55,468 bases of DNA from Clostridiales bacterium (lineage in GTDB: Bacteria; Bacillota; Clostridia; Oscillospirales; CAG-272): positions 1-55,468 of the forward strand of contig JAAWQR010000012.1 of assembly GCA_022800625.1 (NCBI GenBank). Direction: 5' to 3'. Position numbers and translations under genes: made by a program. This document shows, piece after piece, positions 25,478 through 35,065 of this stretch. Positions within the stretch are counted from its first letter, which is position 1, and every line of letters begins with the position of its first letter. The notes under the pieces were generated by a model that saw only the letters and a list, made by a program, of their open reading frames with translations, searched no databases and was not told the DNA's origin.

Positions 25478-27673
25478 TTATTTCTTTGAAATGCGCGACA
25501 TTTGTCTCTGCGCCATTATAAGTCCGTAATAGATACCGTGCTGTTTCATCAGCTCATTGTGAGAGCCGAATTCCGCAAGAGTTCCCTTGTCAAGCACAAG
25601 AATCCTGTCAGCATTTCTTAGAGTTGAAAGTCTGTGAGCTATAGCAAGCGTTGTACGGTTGCGTGTCAGCTCATAGAGGACATCCTGAACTTCCTTTTCC
25701 GTTTCAGTATCAAGAGCCGATGTTGCCTCATCAAGTATCAGTATAGCGGGATCTCTCAGCAGAGCGCGGGCGATAGAAACTCTCTGACGCTCGCCTCCCG
25801 ACAGCGTATATCCTTTTTCCCCAACTTTGGTATTATATCCGTCCGGAAGCTTTACAATAAATTTATGCGCCCCTGCAAGCTTGGACGCCGATATTACCTC
25901 TTCAAGAGTAGCGTCAGGCTTTGCATATCTTATATTGTCATATACGCTTCCCGAAAAGAGATACGTTTCCTGAAGAACTACCCCAATCTGAGAGCGAAGG
26001 CATGTCTGAGACATATCGCGCAGATCATGTCCGTCTATCTTAACTGAACCTGAACTCGGATCATACATACGCATAACAAGATTGATAAGCGTAGATTTTC
26101 CGACACCCGAGCGTCCGACAATACCGATCATCTCGCCTTTTTTTATCGATGCACTGAGATGCTTGATAACAGGACTCGCAGGATCATATGAAAAAGATAC
26201 GTCGTCAAACTCTATTTCACCGTCTATCTTAAACTCGCAGGCGTCCTCTTTATCCGCAATTTCATTCTCCTCGTCAAGTATCTCAAATATTTTTGCCGCC
26301 GATGTGCCTGTTCTCGATATTATCCTCGGAATATTTGAAATCCATCTGAGCGGATCGTATATTAGGCTGACATACGCCGAAAACTGCGACATTTCACCGA
26401 GCGTCATTCTGCCTTTTAAAATCATATTACCTACATAGTAAAGAATAAAGAACTCGCCGATTCCGAGTATGAAGCTCATCACAGGCATAATAATACCGGA
26501 AAATGAATCTGTTTTTATCGAAACATCTCTTGCCTTTGCCGAAATATCATCATGCCTTTTGATCTCCCTCTGTTCCATTCCGTAGGATTTTACCACACGA
26601 ATTCCCGAAAAAGTATCATGAAGCACCGAATCCGCCTTAGATGTGGTAGTCCATGTCAGTCTGAAAAACTTGTGCAGAAACTGCATTATCTTTCGGTTTA
26701 AAATTAGAATCAGAGGAAGCGGGCACAGAACAAGAAGCGCAATTCGCCAGTCATACACAAACAGAATGACTCCCACTGTCACAAGCATTACGATCGTTTG
26801 AGCAATATTTCCGAAATCCGCCGTAATAAAACTGCCGACGATCTCCGTATCCGAAGAAACACGGTGAATAAGCGAACCAGCCGTTTTATCATATATTTTT
26901 GCAATAGACAATGACTGTATTTTATCAAAAGTCATTTGCCGAAGCTTTACTAAAATACCGGCACCGGCGCTGACTACTATCAGATTTCTCACAACAACAA
27001 TAACCTTTACTATTACGTTTGCTGCAAATATAGACAGTATTACTCCGATAAATCCGACGAAAACAGGATTTTGCGCATTTATGTAGTCGTCAACCAAAAC
27101 TTTGTTTAGGAACGGCAAAAGCAAATTTGAAAATGCCGCTGCAAAATAAAGCAATACGGAAATTATAATCTGCCACTTCCACGGAGATGCAATTTTCAAA
27201 ATTCGTCTCACATAAGAACCTTTGTCAGAGCAATTACCGCATGTATCGCTGCCGATAATCAGAGGACGGCCGCATTTCGGACAAGCGTTTCCCGTGACCA
27301 CATATTTGTGAACATCTTCCGTGAGAGTTCCGTTCTTAAGAGCTTTAAGATCTCCGATAATCTTAGTGAAGGAATTAGCGAAAGTACCTCTTCCGCGGCA
27401 CATAATCTCACTTTCACCGCTATTTCTCTTAACCTCAATGAAAATACACCCGATACCCGAGACAAGCTCAAATTCAGATATGCTTTCCATCTCAAATGTC
27501 CTGACAATTTCCGAATTTTCTATTACATAAACTGTGCTGTCAGTTGCAGCAACGATACCCTCGCAAAGCAAAGTTTGCTTTTCAAGGCTGAGATCATACG
27601 GAAATATCACTTTGATGTCTCCGAGTACCCCCGCAGAGACCGCTTTATCTGTTATTTCTTTTAAATCATACAT
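25478..27673 (-). CDS. Half-ABC exporter with N-terminal domain and zinc ribbon
   Basis: The ATG at 27673 follows AAAGGTCAGGA. The 731-residue protein has an N-terminal soluble domain (1-125) that looks like a beta-rich, PH-like module. A zinc ribbon follows (Cys131, Cys134, Cys145, Cys148; CX2C-X10-CX2C), then a six-helix exporter domain (about 165-450). The C-terminal ATPase has GRSGVGKST, LSGGERQRVSIARAL and ILILDEATSALD. The ribbon and leading domain are not found in ordinary MsbA-type exporters. It forms a trio with a DUF1854 gene and a second exporter of the same design, so the two probably form a heterodimer. Similar DUF1854-linked ABC proteins are named after cyanophycin clusters elsewhere; no cyanophycin gene is seen here. 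The substrate is unknown. Confidence 0.9.
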   Translation of the reverse strand: MYDLKEITDKAVSAGVLGDIKVIFPYDLSLEKQTLLCEGIVAATDSTVYVIENSEIVRTFEMESISEFELVSGIGCIFIEVKRNSGESEIMCRGRGTFANSFTKIIGDLKALKNGTLTEDVHKYVVTGNACPKCGRPLIIGSDTCGNCSDKGSYVRRILKIASPWKWQIIISVLLYFAAAFSNLLLPFLNKVLVDDYINAQNPVFVGFIGVILSIFAANVIVKVIVVVRNLIVVSAGAGILVKLRQMTFDKIQSLSIAKIYDKTAGSLIHRVSSDTEIVGSFITADFGNIAQTIVMLVTVGVILFVYDWRIALLVLCPLPLILILNRKIMQFLHKFFRLTWTTTSKADSVLHDTFSGIRVVKSYGMEQREIKRHDDISAKARDVSIKTDSFSGIIMPVMSFILGIGEFFILYYVGNMILKGRMTLGEMSQFSAYVSLIYDPLRWISNIPRIISRTGTSAAKIFEILDEENEIADKEDACEFKIDGEIEFDDVSFSYDPASPVIKHLSASIKKGEMIGIVGRSGVGKSTLINLVMRMYDPSSGSVKIDGHDLRDMSQTCLRSQIGVVLQETYLFSGSVYDNIRYAKPDATLEEVISASKLAGAHKFIVKLPDGYNTKVGEKGYTLSGGERQRVSIARALLRDPAILILDEATSALDTETEKEVQDVLYELTRNRTTLAIAHRLSTLRNADRILVLDKGTLAEFGSHNELMKQHGIYYGLIMAQRQMSRISKK

Positions 27674-27706
27674 CAAATATCCTGACCTTTCAAATGCCCC
27701 GTAAGC

Positions 27707-28252
27707 TTACAAGTAAATATCGATCAATTTTTTTGACTTTTTATCAAGACTGTCAAACGGAGGAAGATCATATCTGTTGCCGTCAATATCTATAATAAAT
27801 ATTTCGCCGTCACTTGATTTTAGTATGCTGCTGTATGTATCTCTCAGCGTAAAGCTGACCTCTCCATCTGAGGATTCCGCTTTCCAATAGGAATATCCGT
27901 ATCTGTCGAGAATCGACTCTATCCTGTGCAGACGGCACACATAATATTTCCTGTGAAGCTCGTTTTCAATAAGTTCTCTCGCATCAGCGTCAAATACGGA
28001 AACATCCTTAATAATTCCGATCTCAACAGAGTCAAGATCAAGTACGGAAATATATTTATACTCGCTGTCATACGGAAACATACGGTGAAGATTTACTCTG
28101 TCATATGAGACAAAGCTTTCGTCTGATTCTTCTGAATTATTCTTAACGCTGACCGAGAGAAAATCTCCCTTTTTCTTTATCAAACACGTTTCAGGCGTGA
28201 GATATGTAATTCCCGCCGCACGTATGAGTTCCGAATCATTTATTAAATCCAT
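27707..28252 (-). CDS. DUF1854 domain protein
   Basis: The ATG at 28252 is preferred because GGAG lies 6 bases upstream; an ATG four codons earlier lies too close to its purine stretch. The 181-residue soluble protein contains VNLHRMFPYDSEYKYISVLD and the later YVCRLHRIESILDRYGYSYW, which match the DUF1854 family as I know it. The family co-occurs with ABC exporters of the type flanking it here, spaced 32 and 34 bases away. It may be a cytoplasmic regulator or coupling subunit. Its fold and ligand are not known to me. Confidence 0.82.
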   Translation of the reverse strand: MDLINDSELIRAAGITYLTPETCLIKKKGDFLSVSVKNNSEESDESFVSYDRVNLHRMFPYDSEYKYISVLDLDSVEIGIIKDVSVFDADARELIENELHRKYYVCRLHRIESILDRYGYSYWKAESSDGEVSFTLRDTYSSILKSSDGEIFIIDIDGNRYDLPPFDSLDKKSKKLIDIYL

Positions 28253-28284
28253 AGAAATCTCCATTCCTTCTCTTTAAATTTTAC

Positions 28285-30651
28285 TCAGGCTTCAACGCCG
28301 ACATTTTTAAGAGCCGCAAGCTGAAGCGAGTACAGCTTGAAATACTCACCCTTTGCGCGTATCAGTTCATCATGAGTTCCGCTCTCGCATACCTCTCCGT
28401 CTTTCAGTACAATAAGCTTGTCCGCATTTCTCAGAGTTGACAGGCGGTGTGCTATCATAATGGTCGTTTTTCCGCGAACAAGTATTTCAAGCGCAGACTG
28501 TATTTTACGCTCCGTCTGAGTATCCATAGCCGCCGTTGCTTCGTCAAGAATCAGTATTGACGGATCGCGCAGAATTGCGCGGGCAATTGAAAGCCTCTGC
28601 TTCTCACCACCCGACAACTGCTGACCACCGAATCCGATCAGCGTTGAATATGCGTCGGGAAGCTTCATAATAAAATCGTGCGCCCCTGATATTTTTGCAG
28701 CCATTAAGACTTCATCAAGCGTTGCGTCTGCTCTTGCATATCTAATATTTTCAAGTATTGTTCCGACAAAAAGATACGTTTCCTGCGAAACAATTGCAAT
28801 ACTGTCGCGCAGAGCCTTTATCGGAAGCTCACGTATCGGTTCTCCGTCAAGTCTTATCTCACCCCTGTCAACGTCATACATGCGAAGGATAAGATTTGCT
28901 ATCGTCGATTTTCCCGCTCCCGTATGCCCTACAATTCCGAGAATCGTTCCGTGCGGCACAGTAAAGCTTATATCCTTCAGAATCATGCGGCTTTTGTCAT
29001 ATCCGAAATCAACATGATCTATTTCAATGTCACCGCAAAGCCGATCCTTCGGCACCGGGTTCTCAGGCTCCTCAACATCGGGATTTGCATCCATGATCTC
29101 TACAAGTCTTCCCATTGCATTGATCGCGTCGGTCGCCTGATACGACATTCTGACAAACTGTGACATCGGACTGTATATCATCGCAATATATGCAGTGAAG
29201 GTAATAAGCATTCCGTATGTAATCTCACCGCTGACTACCATCCAGCCTCCGACTCCCATAACTGTAAGCTGACCGACAACCATCAGAATATCAACTATCG
29301 GGAATTTGCGTTCGCTGTAAAAAGTAGCTTCTTTGCCTGCTCTTGCGGAAGCATCATTTACAACCTTGAAGCGATCCGAGCCTTCCTGCTCTTTGGAAAA
29401 CGCTTTTACAACGCGCATTCCCGAAATAGTATCGCTGAGTACGGAATTAAGCTTTCTCGCGCCCGTATACCTTTTGCCGTGATATTTTCCCATTGATGAA
29501 AACAAGCGCTTCATTATAATGAAAATAACAGGAACCGTAATAAAATAAAGCAGTGCAAGCTTCGGACTCATTATAAACATAATCACTGCAATGGCGATCA
29601 CCTGTGTGATACTTACAAGATAATACGGAATCCCGTTAGCGAAAAGCCAAAACATAATGTCGGAATCGCGCGACACCTGAGTCATAAGCGAACCTGTCTG
29701 CTTGTCCGTAAAGAATTTCAGGGACAGCCGTTCTATTGATTCAAATATTACCTTTCTGAGATCGTACCATATTTTCGCTCCCATTCTCGCCGTAACAAGA
29801 CTGTTAATAATTGTAACTATCATCGAAAGTATTTTTGTTCCGACGATCAGAGACAGAACAAAAATAAGCTGTCCGTAAAATCTGCCTGCACGGTTCAGCA
29901 CCTGATCATAATAAAATCCCGAGCTTATATACGGAGCAAATATTCCAAGCGCACTCGACAGGATAAGACAAGTAACAAGCGAGATTACCTGTACCTTGTA
30001 TTTCATAACAAAGGTAAGCACACGGCGGAAGACCTTTCCCTTATCCATGCAGTGCAAACAAGTCTTTCTGTGCGGATCGGCATATTTTTTCCCGCATTTC
30101 GGGCAGTAAAGAGGTCCTTTGGGCGATACTTTTCCGTCGCCATCATGCGGAGGAGACATCCTTCCGCCGTGACCGGCTCCGTCTCCGCGGTGCGGCTCAT
30201 GTTCACCGTGACGATGCGCTCTGCCGCCGCCGAGATATTCAGCAAGCAGTGTCAAATTCTCTTTCTGAGTGTTAGTTGAGCATATAAGCAAGCGCGCCGA
30301 GCCCGAGCCGTCGATTCCGATAAGAACTCCGCCCGACACCTGTTCTTCATACAGAAAGTCCGAATAATCATTTCTGTCAAACTTCTCAAATTCAAGCTCT
30401 TCAAATCTCTCTTTGGCTTTTTTCCACATGAATACAGGACTTTTTTCATCTCCCCTGAGAACAACAGAGCCTGACAGAACATATATTTTATCTTCCGTTA
30501 CCGCAACGTATGTGTCGCTCCGTACTCTTGAAAGCGTAAGGTCTGTATTTGTAAAAAACATTATCGAATTTGTATCAACTCCGTGAAGCTCGAAAAGCGG
30601 CGTCAGATATGACGGAATATCAGGTTGCCTTCCCGATTTTTTTTGATCCAT
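28285..30651 (-). CDS. Half-ABC exporter with zinc ribbon and His-rich linker
   Basis: The 788-residue protein repeats the layout of its neighbour: a soluble N-terminal domain (1-140), a His/Gly-rich linker (about 146-172, with HRHGEHEPHRGDG), and a zinc ribbon (Cys183, Cys186, Cys198, Cys201). Six membrane helices (about 215-510) and an ATPase with GHTGAGKST, LSGGEKQRLSIARAI and ILILDEATAAMD follow. The start follows CGGAGG. The His-rich linker could bind metal ions and is absent from the partner protein. The two ATPases both look catalytically complete. This is the first gene of the trio, so it sets expression; no regulator is adjacent. Confidence 0.9.
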   Translation of the reverse strand: MDQKKSGRQPDIPSYLTPLFELHGVDTNSIMFFTNTDLTLSRVRSDTYVAVTEDKIYVLSGSVVLRGDEKSPVFMWKKAKERFEELEFEKFDRNDYSDFLYEEQVSGGVLIGIDGSGSARLLICSTNTQKENLTLLAEYLGGGRAHRHGEHEPHRGDGAGHGGRMSPPHDGDGKVSPKGPLYCPKCGKKYADPHRKTCLHCMDKGKVFRRVLTFVMKYKVQVISLVTCLILSSALGIFAPYISSGFYYDQVLNRAGRFYGQLIFVLSLIVGTKILSMIVTIINSLVTARMGAKIWYDLRKVIFESIERLSLKFFTDKQTGSLMTQVSRDSDIMFWLFANGIPYYLVSITQVIAIAVIMFIMSPKLALLYFITVPVIFIIMKRLFSSMGKYHGKRYTGARKLNSVLSDTISGMRVVKAFSKEQEGSDRFKVVNDASARAGKEATFYSERKFPIVDILMVVGQLTVMGVGGWMVVSGEITYGMLITFTAYIAMIYSPMSQFVRMSYQATDAINAMGRLVEIMDANPDVEEPENPVPKDRLCGDIEIDHVDFGYDKSRMILKDISFTVPHGTILGIVGHTGAGKSTIANLILRMYDVDRGEIRLDGEPIRELPIKALRDSIAIVSQETYLFVGTILENIRYARADATLDEVLMAAKISGAHDFIMKLPDAYSTLIGFGGQQLSGGEKQRLSIARAILRDPSILILDEATAAMDTQTERKIQSALEILVRGKTTIMIAHRLSTLRNADKLIVLKDGEVCESGTHDELIRAKGEYFKLYSLQLAALKNVGVEA

Positions 30652-30946
30652 AGAAGCCTCCGTTCTGCCGTTCTGCGGCGAATTTTAAACAGTATTCTTC
30701 AAGTTGTTTTGTGTATTATAATCTACATGCACTGATTTGTCAATAATTTTCGTACAAATTATATTTTTAATTTTTTATTGTCTGATATTATCGCAAATAA
30801 GTGTAAGATATCATAACAGTTGAGAGAGAAAAATATCTGTTATCTGCCGCAATTTTTGCACTCTTCGGAATATCGCATAGGACAAGATAATATTATTTGA
30901 ATAAGAAAACCTACAAACAAAATCAGAAAGGCAAGGTAAGACTCAA

Positions 30947-32146
30947 ATGAAAAAGAAAATCAAAATAATATCCTGTGCTCTGCTCGGCATTATTCTGCTC
31001 GGCAGTACGGCGTCAGCCGACGGATATAAGCCTGTGGACGCGGAAATCAGCGAAACTGAGGAAGAAAGCAAAGAAACTGCAGCACCGAATTTTGAGCTGC
31101 CCGTCAGAAGCGCCGTGCTTATGGACTTTTCAACAGGTACTGTGCTCTATGAACAAAATCCTGATGAAGCTCTGCCGCCTGCTTCCGTCACAAAGGTAAT
31201 GACGCTTCTGCTCATAATGGAAGCTGTTGATTCGGGACAGATATCCCTTGACGATATGATATCGGTCAGCGACTATGCAGCGTCAATGGGCGGCTCACAG
31301 GTATATCTTGAACCCGGAGAAACAATGCGCGCAGAGGATCTCATAAAAAGTATTGTTATAGCATCTGCAAACGACGCCGCCCTTACAATGGCTGAGGCCG
31401 TTGCGGGAAGCGAAAGCGAATTCGTATCGCGCATGAATGCGCGTGCTACTGATCTTGGCATGGCGAACACAAATTTTGAAAACGTGACGGGACTTGACGA
31501 TGACGCTCAAAATCATGTAACCAGCGCAAGAGATATTGCGCTTATGTCACGCGCGCTGATGAGCCACTCAAAAATTTTTGACTTTACGACGCGTTGGATG
31601 GATACCATTCGCGACGGAGCGTTCGGACTCACAAATACGAACCGTCTCATAAGATTTTATAACGGAGCTACCGGACTGAAAACAGGCTCTACCTCAAAGG
31701 CGAAATTCTGTATCAGCGCTACCGCCGAGCGCGACGGACTTCATCTGATAGCAGTTATCATGGGAGCGGAAACCCGTGACGAAAGAAATGATGCGGCAAA
31801 GACTCTGCTCGACTGGGGATTTGCAAATTACGCTATATACACAGACGATGGCGGGGAGAGTGAAGATATTCCGGTTCTCGGAGGAGAAAGCGAGAGCGTG
31901 CGCGGAATATACGGCAAGTGTGAAATACTGACCGAGAAAGGAGCTGCGGGGAATATCACGGCAGAAGTAAAACCCGACGAATCAGTTGCCGCTCCCGTAA
32001 AAAAAGGCGATCCTATCGGAAAAGTGCAGTATATGCTGAGCGGAGAGATTGTTCGTGAAGCCGAGCTTACCGCCGATCGGGATGTAGACAAGATCAGTTT
32101 CTTCGGAGTATTCATAAGAATGCTTGCAGGTTATCTTATAAAATAG
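30947..32146 (+). CDS. D-alanyl-D-alanine carboxypeptidase (DacF/PBP5-like)
   Basis: The signal peptide covers about residues 1-24. The S11 peptidase core has the three penicillin-binding motifs SVTK (Ser80, Lys83), SAN (140-142) and KTG (245-247). The C-terminal domain ends in an amphipathic helix, FFGVFIRMLAGYLIK, that holds it to the outer membrane face. It trims the terminal D-alanine from wall or spore peptidoglycan. The start follows AAAGGCAAGG. In Bacillus dacF lies with spoIIA genes; these are not here, so a vegetative PBP5 role is equally possible. The 295-base upstream spacer shows no strong promoter match. Confidence 0.92.
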   Translation: MKKKIKIISCALLGIILLGSTASADGYKPVDAEISETEEESKETAAPNFELPVRSAVLMDFSTGTVLYEQNPDEALPPASVTKVMTLLLIMEAVDSGQISLDDMISVSDYAASMGGSQVYLEPGETMRAEDLIKSIVIASANDAALTMAEAVAGSESEFVSRMNARATDLGMANTNFENVTGLDDDAQNHVTSARDIALMSRALMSHSKIFDFTTRWMDTIRDGAFGLTNTNRLIRFYNGATGLKTGSTSKAKFCISATAERDGLHLIAVIMGAETRDERNDAAKTLLDWGFANYAIYTDDGGESEDIPVLGGESESVRGIYGKCEILTEKGAAGNITAEVKPDESVAAPVKKGDPIGKVQYMLSGEIVREAELTADRDVDKISFFGVFIRMLAGYLIK

Positions 32147-32176
32147 ATATTCATAACAAAAAATAGTGCAAACCTA

Positions 32177-32205
32177 TTGAAAAAATCCGCAAAATGTTGT
32201 ATTAT
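32177..32205 (+). promoter_or_regulatory. Sigma-A promoter of pgi
   Basis: TTGAAA (32177-32182), a 17-base spacer and TATTAT (32200-32205) lie 115 bases upstream of the pgi start. Transcription would start near 32212. Confidence 0.65.
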
Positions 32206-32319
32206 ATAAATGAGAAAGATAAAAAATGATCGGTACGGGCAAATATGTATGATAGCCGGCGGTTGTTCGGATTCGCAGCGTATTTGAAAATACCGGTCTT
32301 AAAAGAAAAAGGATACAAA

Positions 32320-33666
32320 ATGGCGGTAGAACTTAATACGAAATTTTTAGAAGGATTCGTTGATCTTGAAAATAAGCCCTGCGAGCTTGATAAAATCTCA
32401 CATATTGCCGAGGCTTCTCTTTCAATGGTCAGGGAAAACAGCGGAGCTGGATCTGATTTCCTCGGTTGGCGCGACCTTCCGAAGAATTATGATAAGGAGG
32501 AATTTGAGCGTATTCTTAAAGCGGCTGAAAAAGTCAAGAATATGTGCGATGTATTTGTAGTTATCGGAATCGGCGGATCATATCTCGGCGCGCGCGCTGC
32601 GATTGAATTTATCAAATCTCCGTATTACAATAATTTCAAAAAGGATACTCCCGATATATACTTTGCAGGAAACAGTATCAGCGCATCTTCCCTTTCGGAT
32701 ATTATCAGTATCTGTGAAGGTCGCAACGTGTGCGTAAATGTTATCTCAAAATCGGGAACCACGACAGAGCCTGCCGTTACCTTCCGAATCTTCCGTAAAA
32801 TGCTTGAAGACCGTTACGGCGAAGAAGGTGCGCGCGAGCGTATCTTCGTTACAACTGACCGCGCACGCGGTAAGCTGAAAGAATTTTCCACCGACAAGGG
32901 TTATGAGACTTTCGTTGTTCCCGACGATGTGGGAGGACGATTCTCTGTTCTAACAGCGGTAGGACTTCTTCCGATAGCAGTAGCCGGTATTGACATAAAA
33001 AAAATGATGGACGGCGCGGCGGACGCTATGGTGAAATATTCATCGGGAAGCGCTGCTGAAAATGACGCTGTAATTTACGCTTCTCTCCGAAATATTTTGT
33101 ATAACAAGGGGAAGTGTGCGGAAATACTTGTATCATACGAACCTGCGCTTCAGATGTTCTGCGAATGGTGGAAGCAGCTCTTCGGCGAATCCGAAGGCAA
33201 GGACGGCAAGGGTCTTTATCCTTCTTCCGTTATCTGCTCGACAGATCTTCATTCTCTCGGTCAGTACATACAGGAAGGCAAAAGAATGATTTTTGAAACC
33301 GTTATAAAAATCGGAGAATCAAAGGACGATATAACTGTTCCTGACGATCCGGAAAACATTGACGGACTCAATTTTCTTTCAGGCCGAGATCTTCACTATG
33401 TAAATTCAATGGCAATGACCGGAACGCTTCTCGCCCACCACGACGGCGGAGTTCCGAATATTGTAATAAATATTCCAGACAGAAGCGAATATTCTTTCGG
33501 ATATCTCGTATATTTCTTTGAGCTTGCTTGTGCGGTATCCGCATATATGCTCGGAGTAAACCCGTTTGACCAGCCGGGTGTTGAGGCTTACAAGAAGAAC
33601 ATGTATGCTCTTCTCGGAAAGCCGGGATTTGAAAAAGAAAAAGAGGCTCTTGAAGCCAGAATATAA
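32320..33666 (+). CDS. pgi: Glucose-6-phosphate isomerase
   Basis: The ATG at 32320 has AAAAGGA 7 bases upstream; an upstream in-frame ATG at 32245 has none. The 448-residue length is typical of the shorter Gram-positive Pgi. The two SIS domains contain [17 protein letters not shown] and [13 protein letters not shown]. The C-terminal motif [20 protein letters not shown] is also characteristic. It interconverts glucose-6-phosphate and fructose-6-phosphate. The following small P-loop gene starts 23 bases on and is probably in the same transcript. Confidence 0.97.
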   Translation: MAVELNTKFLEGFVDLENKPCELDKISHIAEASLSMVRENSGAGSDFLGWRDLPKNYDKEEFERILKAAEKVKNMCDVFVVIGIGGSYLGARAAIEFIKSPYYNNFKKDTPDIYFAGNSISASSLSDIISICEGRNVCVNVISKSGTTTEPAVTFRIFRKMLEDRYGEEGARERIFVTTDRARGKLKEFSTDKGYETFVVPDDVGGRFSVLTAVGLLPIAVAGIDIKKMMDGAADAMVKYSSGSAAENDAVIYASLRNILYNKGKCAEILVSYEPALQMFCEWWKQLFGESEGKDGKGLYPSSVICSTDLHSLGQYIQEGKRMIFETVIKIGESKDDITVPDDPENIDGLNFLSGRDLHYVNSMAMTGTLLAHHDGGVPNIVINIPDRSEYSFGYLVYFFELACAVSAYMLGVNPFDQPGVEAYKKNMYALLGKPGFEKEKEALEARI

Positions 33667-33689
33667 CAAAATTTCAGGAGGGACACATT

Positions 33690-34097
33690 ATGTTAAAACT
33701 TATTATCGGCGCTAAAGGATCCGGCAAGACAAAAACGCTTATCGACCTTGTAAACACAGCTCTGAAGAACACAAACGGATCTGTCGTTTGTATAGAGAAA
33801 GGTGATAAACTCAAATTTGATATCAGCTATCATTGCAGGCTTATGGATACTGATCAGTACAAAATCGCAAATGCAGAATCACTTTACGGATTCGTAGCAG
33901 GCATTCTTGCAAGCAACCATGACGTATCCGATCTCTTTATCGATTCCGCTCTTAAGATCTGCGAAAACGATCAGGCATCATTTGATGAATTCCTCGCAAA
34001 GGTCTCCGAGCTTGTTGAAAAGAACGGCGTAAACTGTGTTATGACTTCATCTCTCCATGTTGAGAATGCAACAGCTGCAGAAAAGCAGTATCTTTAA
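33690..34097 (+). CDS. Small P-loop protein of unknown function
   Basis: The 135-residue protein begins with a Walker A box, LIIGAKGSGKTKTLIDL, and has no clear Walker B box; VSDLFIDSAL near 70-79 is a candidate. The rest is mixed helix and strand, ending NGVNCVMTSSLHVEN. I have seen short proteins of this kind annotated as hypothetical ATP-binding proteins in Clostridia. An excellent ribosome site (AGGAGGG) and the terminator after it mark it as a real, well-translated gene. It follows pgi, but no functional link is known. Confidence 0.78.
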   Translation: MLKLIIGAKGSGKTKTLIDLVNTALKNTNGSVVCIEKGDKLKFDISYHCRLMDTDQYKIANAESLYGFVAGILASNHDVSDLFIDSALKICENDQASFDEFLAKVSELVEKNGVNCVMTSSLHVENATAAEKQYL

Positions 34098-34120
34098 TAA
34101 GAATAACTGAATACCCCCAA

Positions 34121-34157
34121 CCCGACAAGGCATCAGCGGCTTTGTCGGGTGTTTTTT
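34121..34157 (+). terminator. Intrinsic terminator of pgi and P-loop gene
   Basis: CCCGACAA (34121-34128) pairs with TTGTCGGG (34142-34149), followed by TGTTTTTT. The loop is 13 bases, with further GC/GGC pairing possible. Confidence 0.85.
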
Positions 34158-34253
34158 GTTCTCAGAACTCTGTCTGTTGTACGATAATTTACATTTAACT
34201 ATATGAGCAAAACTAATGTACGCCGTGCGGCATTCCATCTTCTAATACGCAAT

Positions 34254-34290
34254 TAACCCCTGCGGAGATTAAAATTTTCCGCCGGGGTTA
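34254..34290. terminator. Hairpin at the end of the SDR operon
   Basis: Two 13-base arms (34254-34266 with 34278-34290, one mismatch) flank an AT-rich loop. It lies just past the stop of the minus-strand SDR gene, but no T-run follows, so it is a weak terminator or an RNA-stabilising hairpin. Confidence 0.55.
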
Positions 34291-34294
34291 TCAC

Positions 34295-35065
34295 TTACCA
34301 AGCCGAAGTAAAGCGTACCATTATCCTTTGAGGTACAAGCTTTGCAAGAATTCTGAAAAACTTATAAAAAACACTCGGCGTATACACTCTTTTTCCGCGC
34401 TTCGCCGCTTTAAGCGCACCGCGCGCCGTCTTTTTCACATCACAGTACGGAAGTCGTGCGAACATTTTTGAGTTTCCGTTAATTTCACCTCGCGTTGTAA
34501 AGTTAGTGTGCATAGGACCGGGACAGACTGCACAAACGCTGATTCCGCGCTCTTTAAGTTCAACACCAAGCGCACGGCTGAAGAACGATACGTATGCCTT
34601 TGTCGCACTGTAAACACTGAGTCCCGTATTCGGACAAAACGAAGCTATCGACGACGTATTTATGATATGGCTTCCGCTTTTCATATAAGGAAGCGTAATT
34701 CTTGTCACATCAGTCATAGCACGCACATTCAGATGAAGCATTGTATCAAGCTTATCTATATCTGTATCTGAAATATTTCCGAGATATCCCGCGCCTGCGT
34801 TGTTAATCAGCAGCGATACCTCAAAAGACGGATCGGAAGCCGCCGCTTCCAGCTTGTTTGAAAGTGTAGCAAAACTGAGCTTTTCTGTCAGATCAAGAGG
34901 AATAATCAGGCATTTATTACCTGATTTATTCTCCGCTGACCGAAGCTTCTCGTCATTTCTTGATATGAGCCAATACTCGTCTATCTCAGGAAAGTATGAA
35001 CTGCATTCAAGGAACAGTTCCAAACCAAGGCCTCCCGACGCACCTGTAATAATCGCAACTTTCAT
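34295..35065 (-). CDS. SDR-family oxidoreductase
   Basis: The 256-residue protein has the NAD(P) motif TGASGGLGLEL (8-18), the LINNAGAG box and the active-site pair in YSATKAYVSFF with Tyr and Lys spaced by three. Classical short-chain dehydrogenases of this kind (YdfG/DltE-like) reduce or oxidise alcohols and ketones in the cytoplasm; the substrate is not predictable. Its start overlaps the stop of the M24 peptidase gene by 4 bases (ATGA), so it is the last gene of a three-gene operon. Confidence 0.9.
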   Translation of the reverse strand: MKVAIITGASGGLGLELFLECSSYFPEIDEYWLISRNDEKLRSAENKSGNKCLIIPLDLTEKLSFATLSNKLEAAASDPSFEVSLLINNAGAGYLGNISDTDIDKLDTMLHLNVRAMTDVTRITLPYMKSGSHIINTSSIASFCPNTGLSVYSATKAYVSFFSRALGVELKERGISVCAVCPGPMHTNFTTRGEINGNSKMFARLPYCDVKKTARGALKAAKRGKRVYTPSVFYKFFRILAKLVPQRIMVRFTSAW

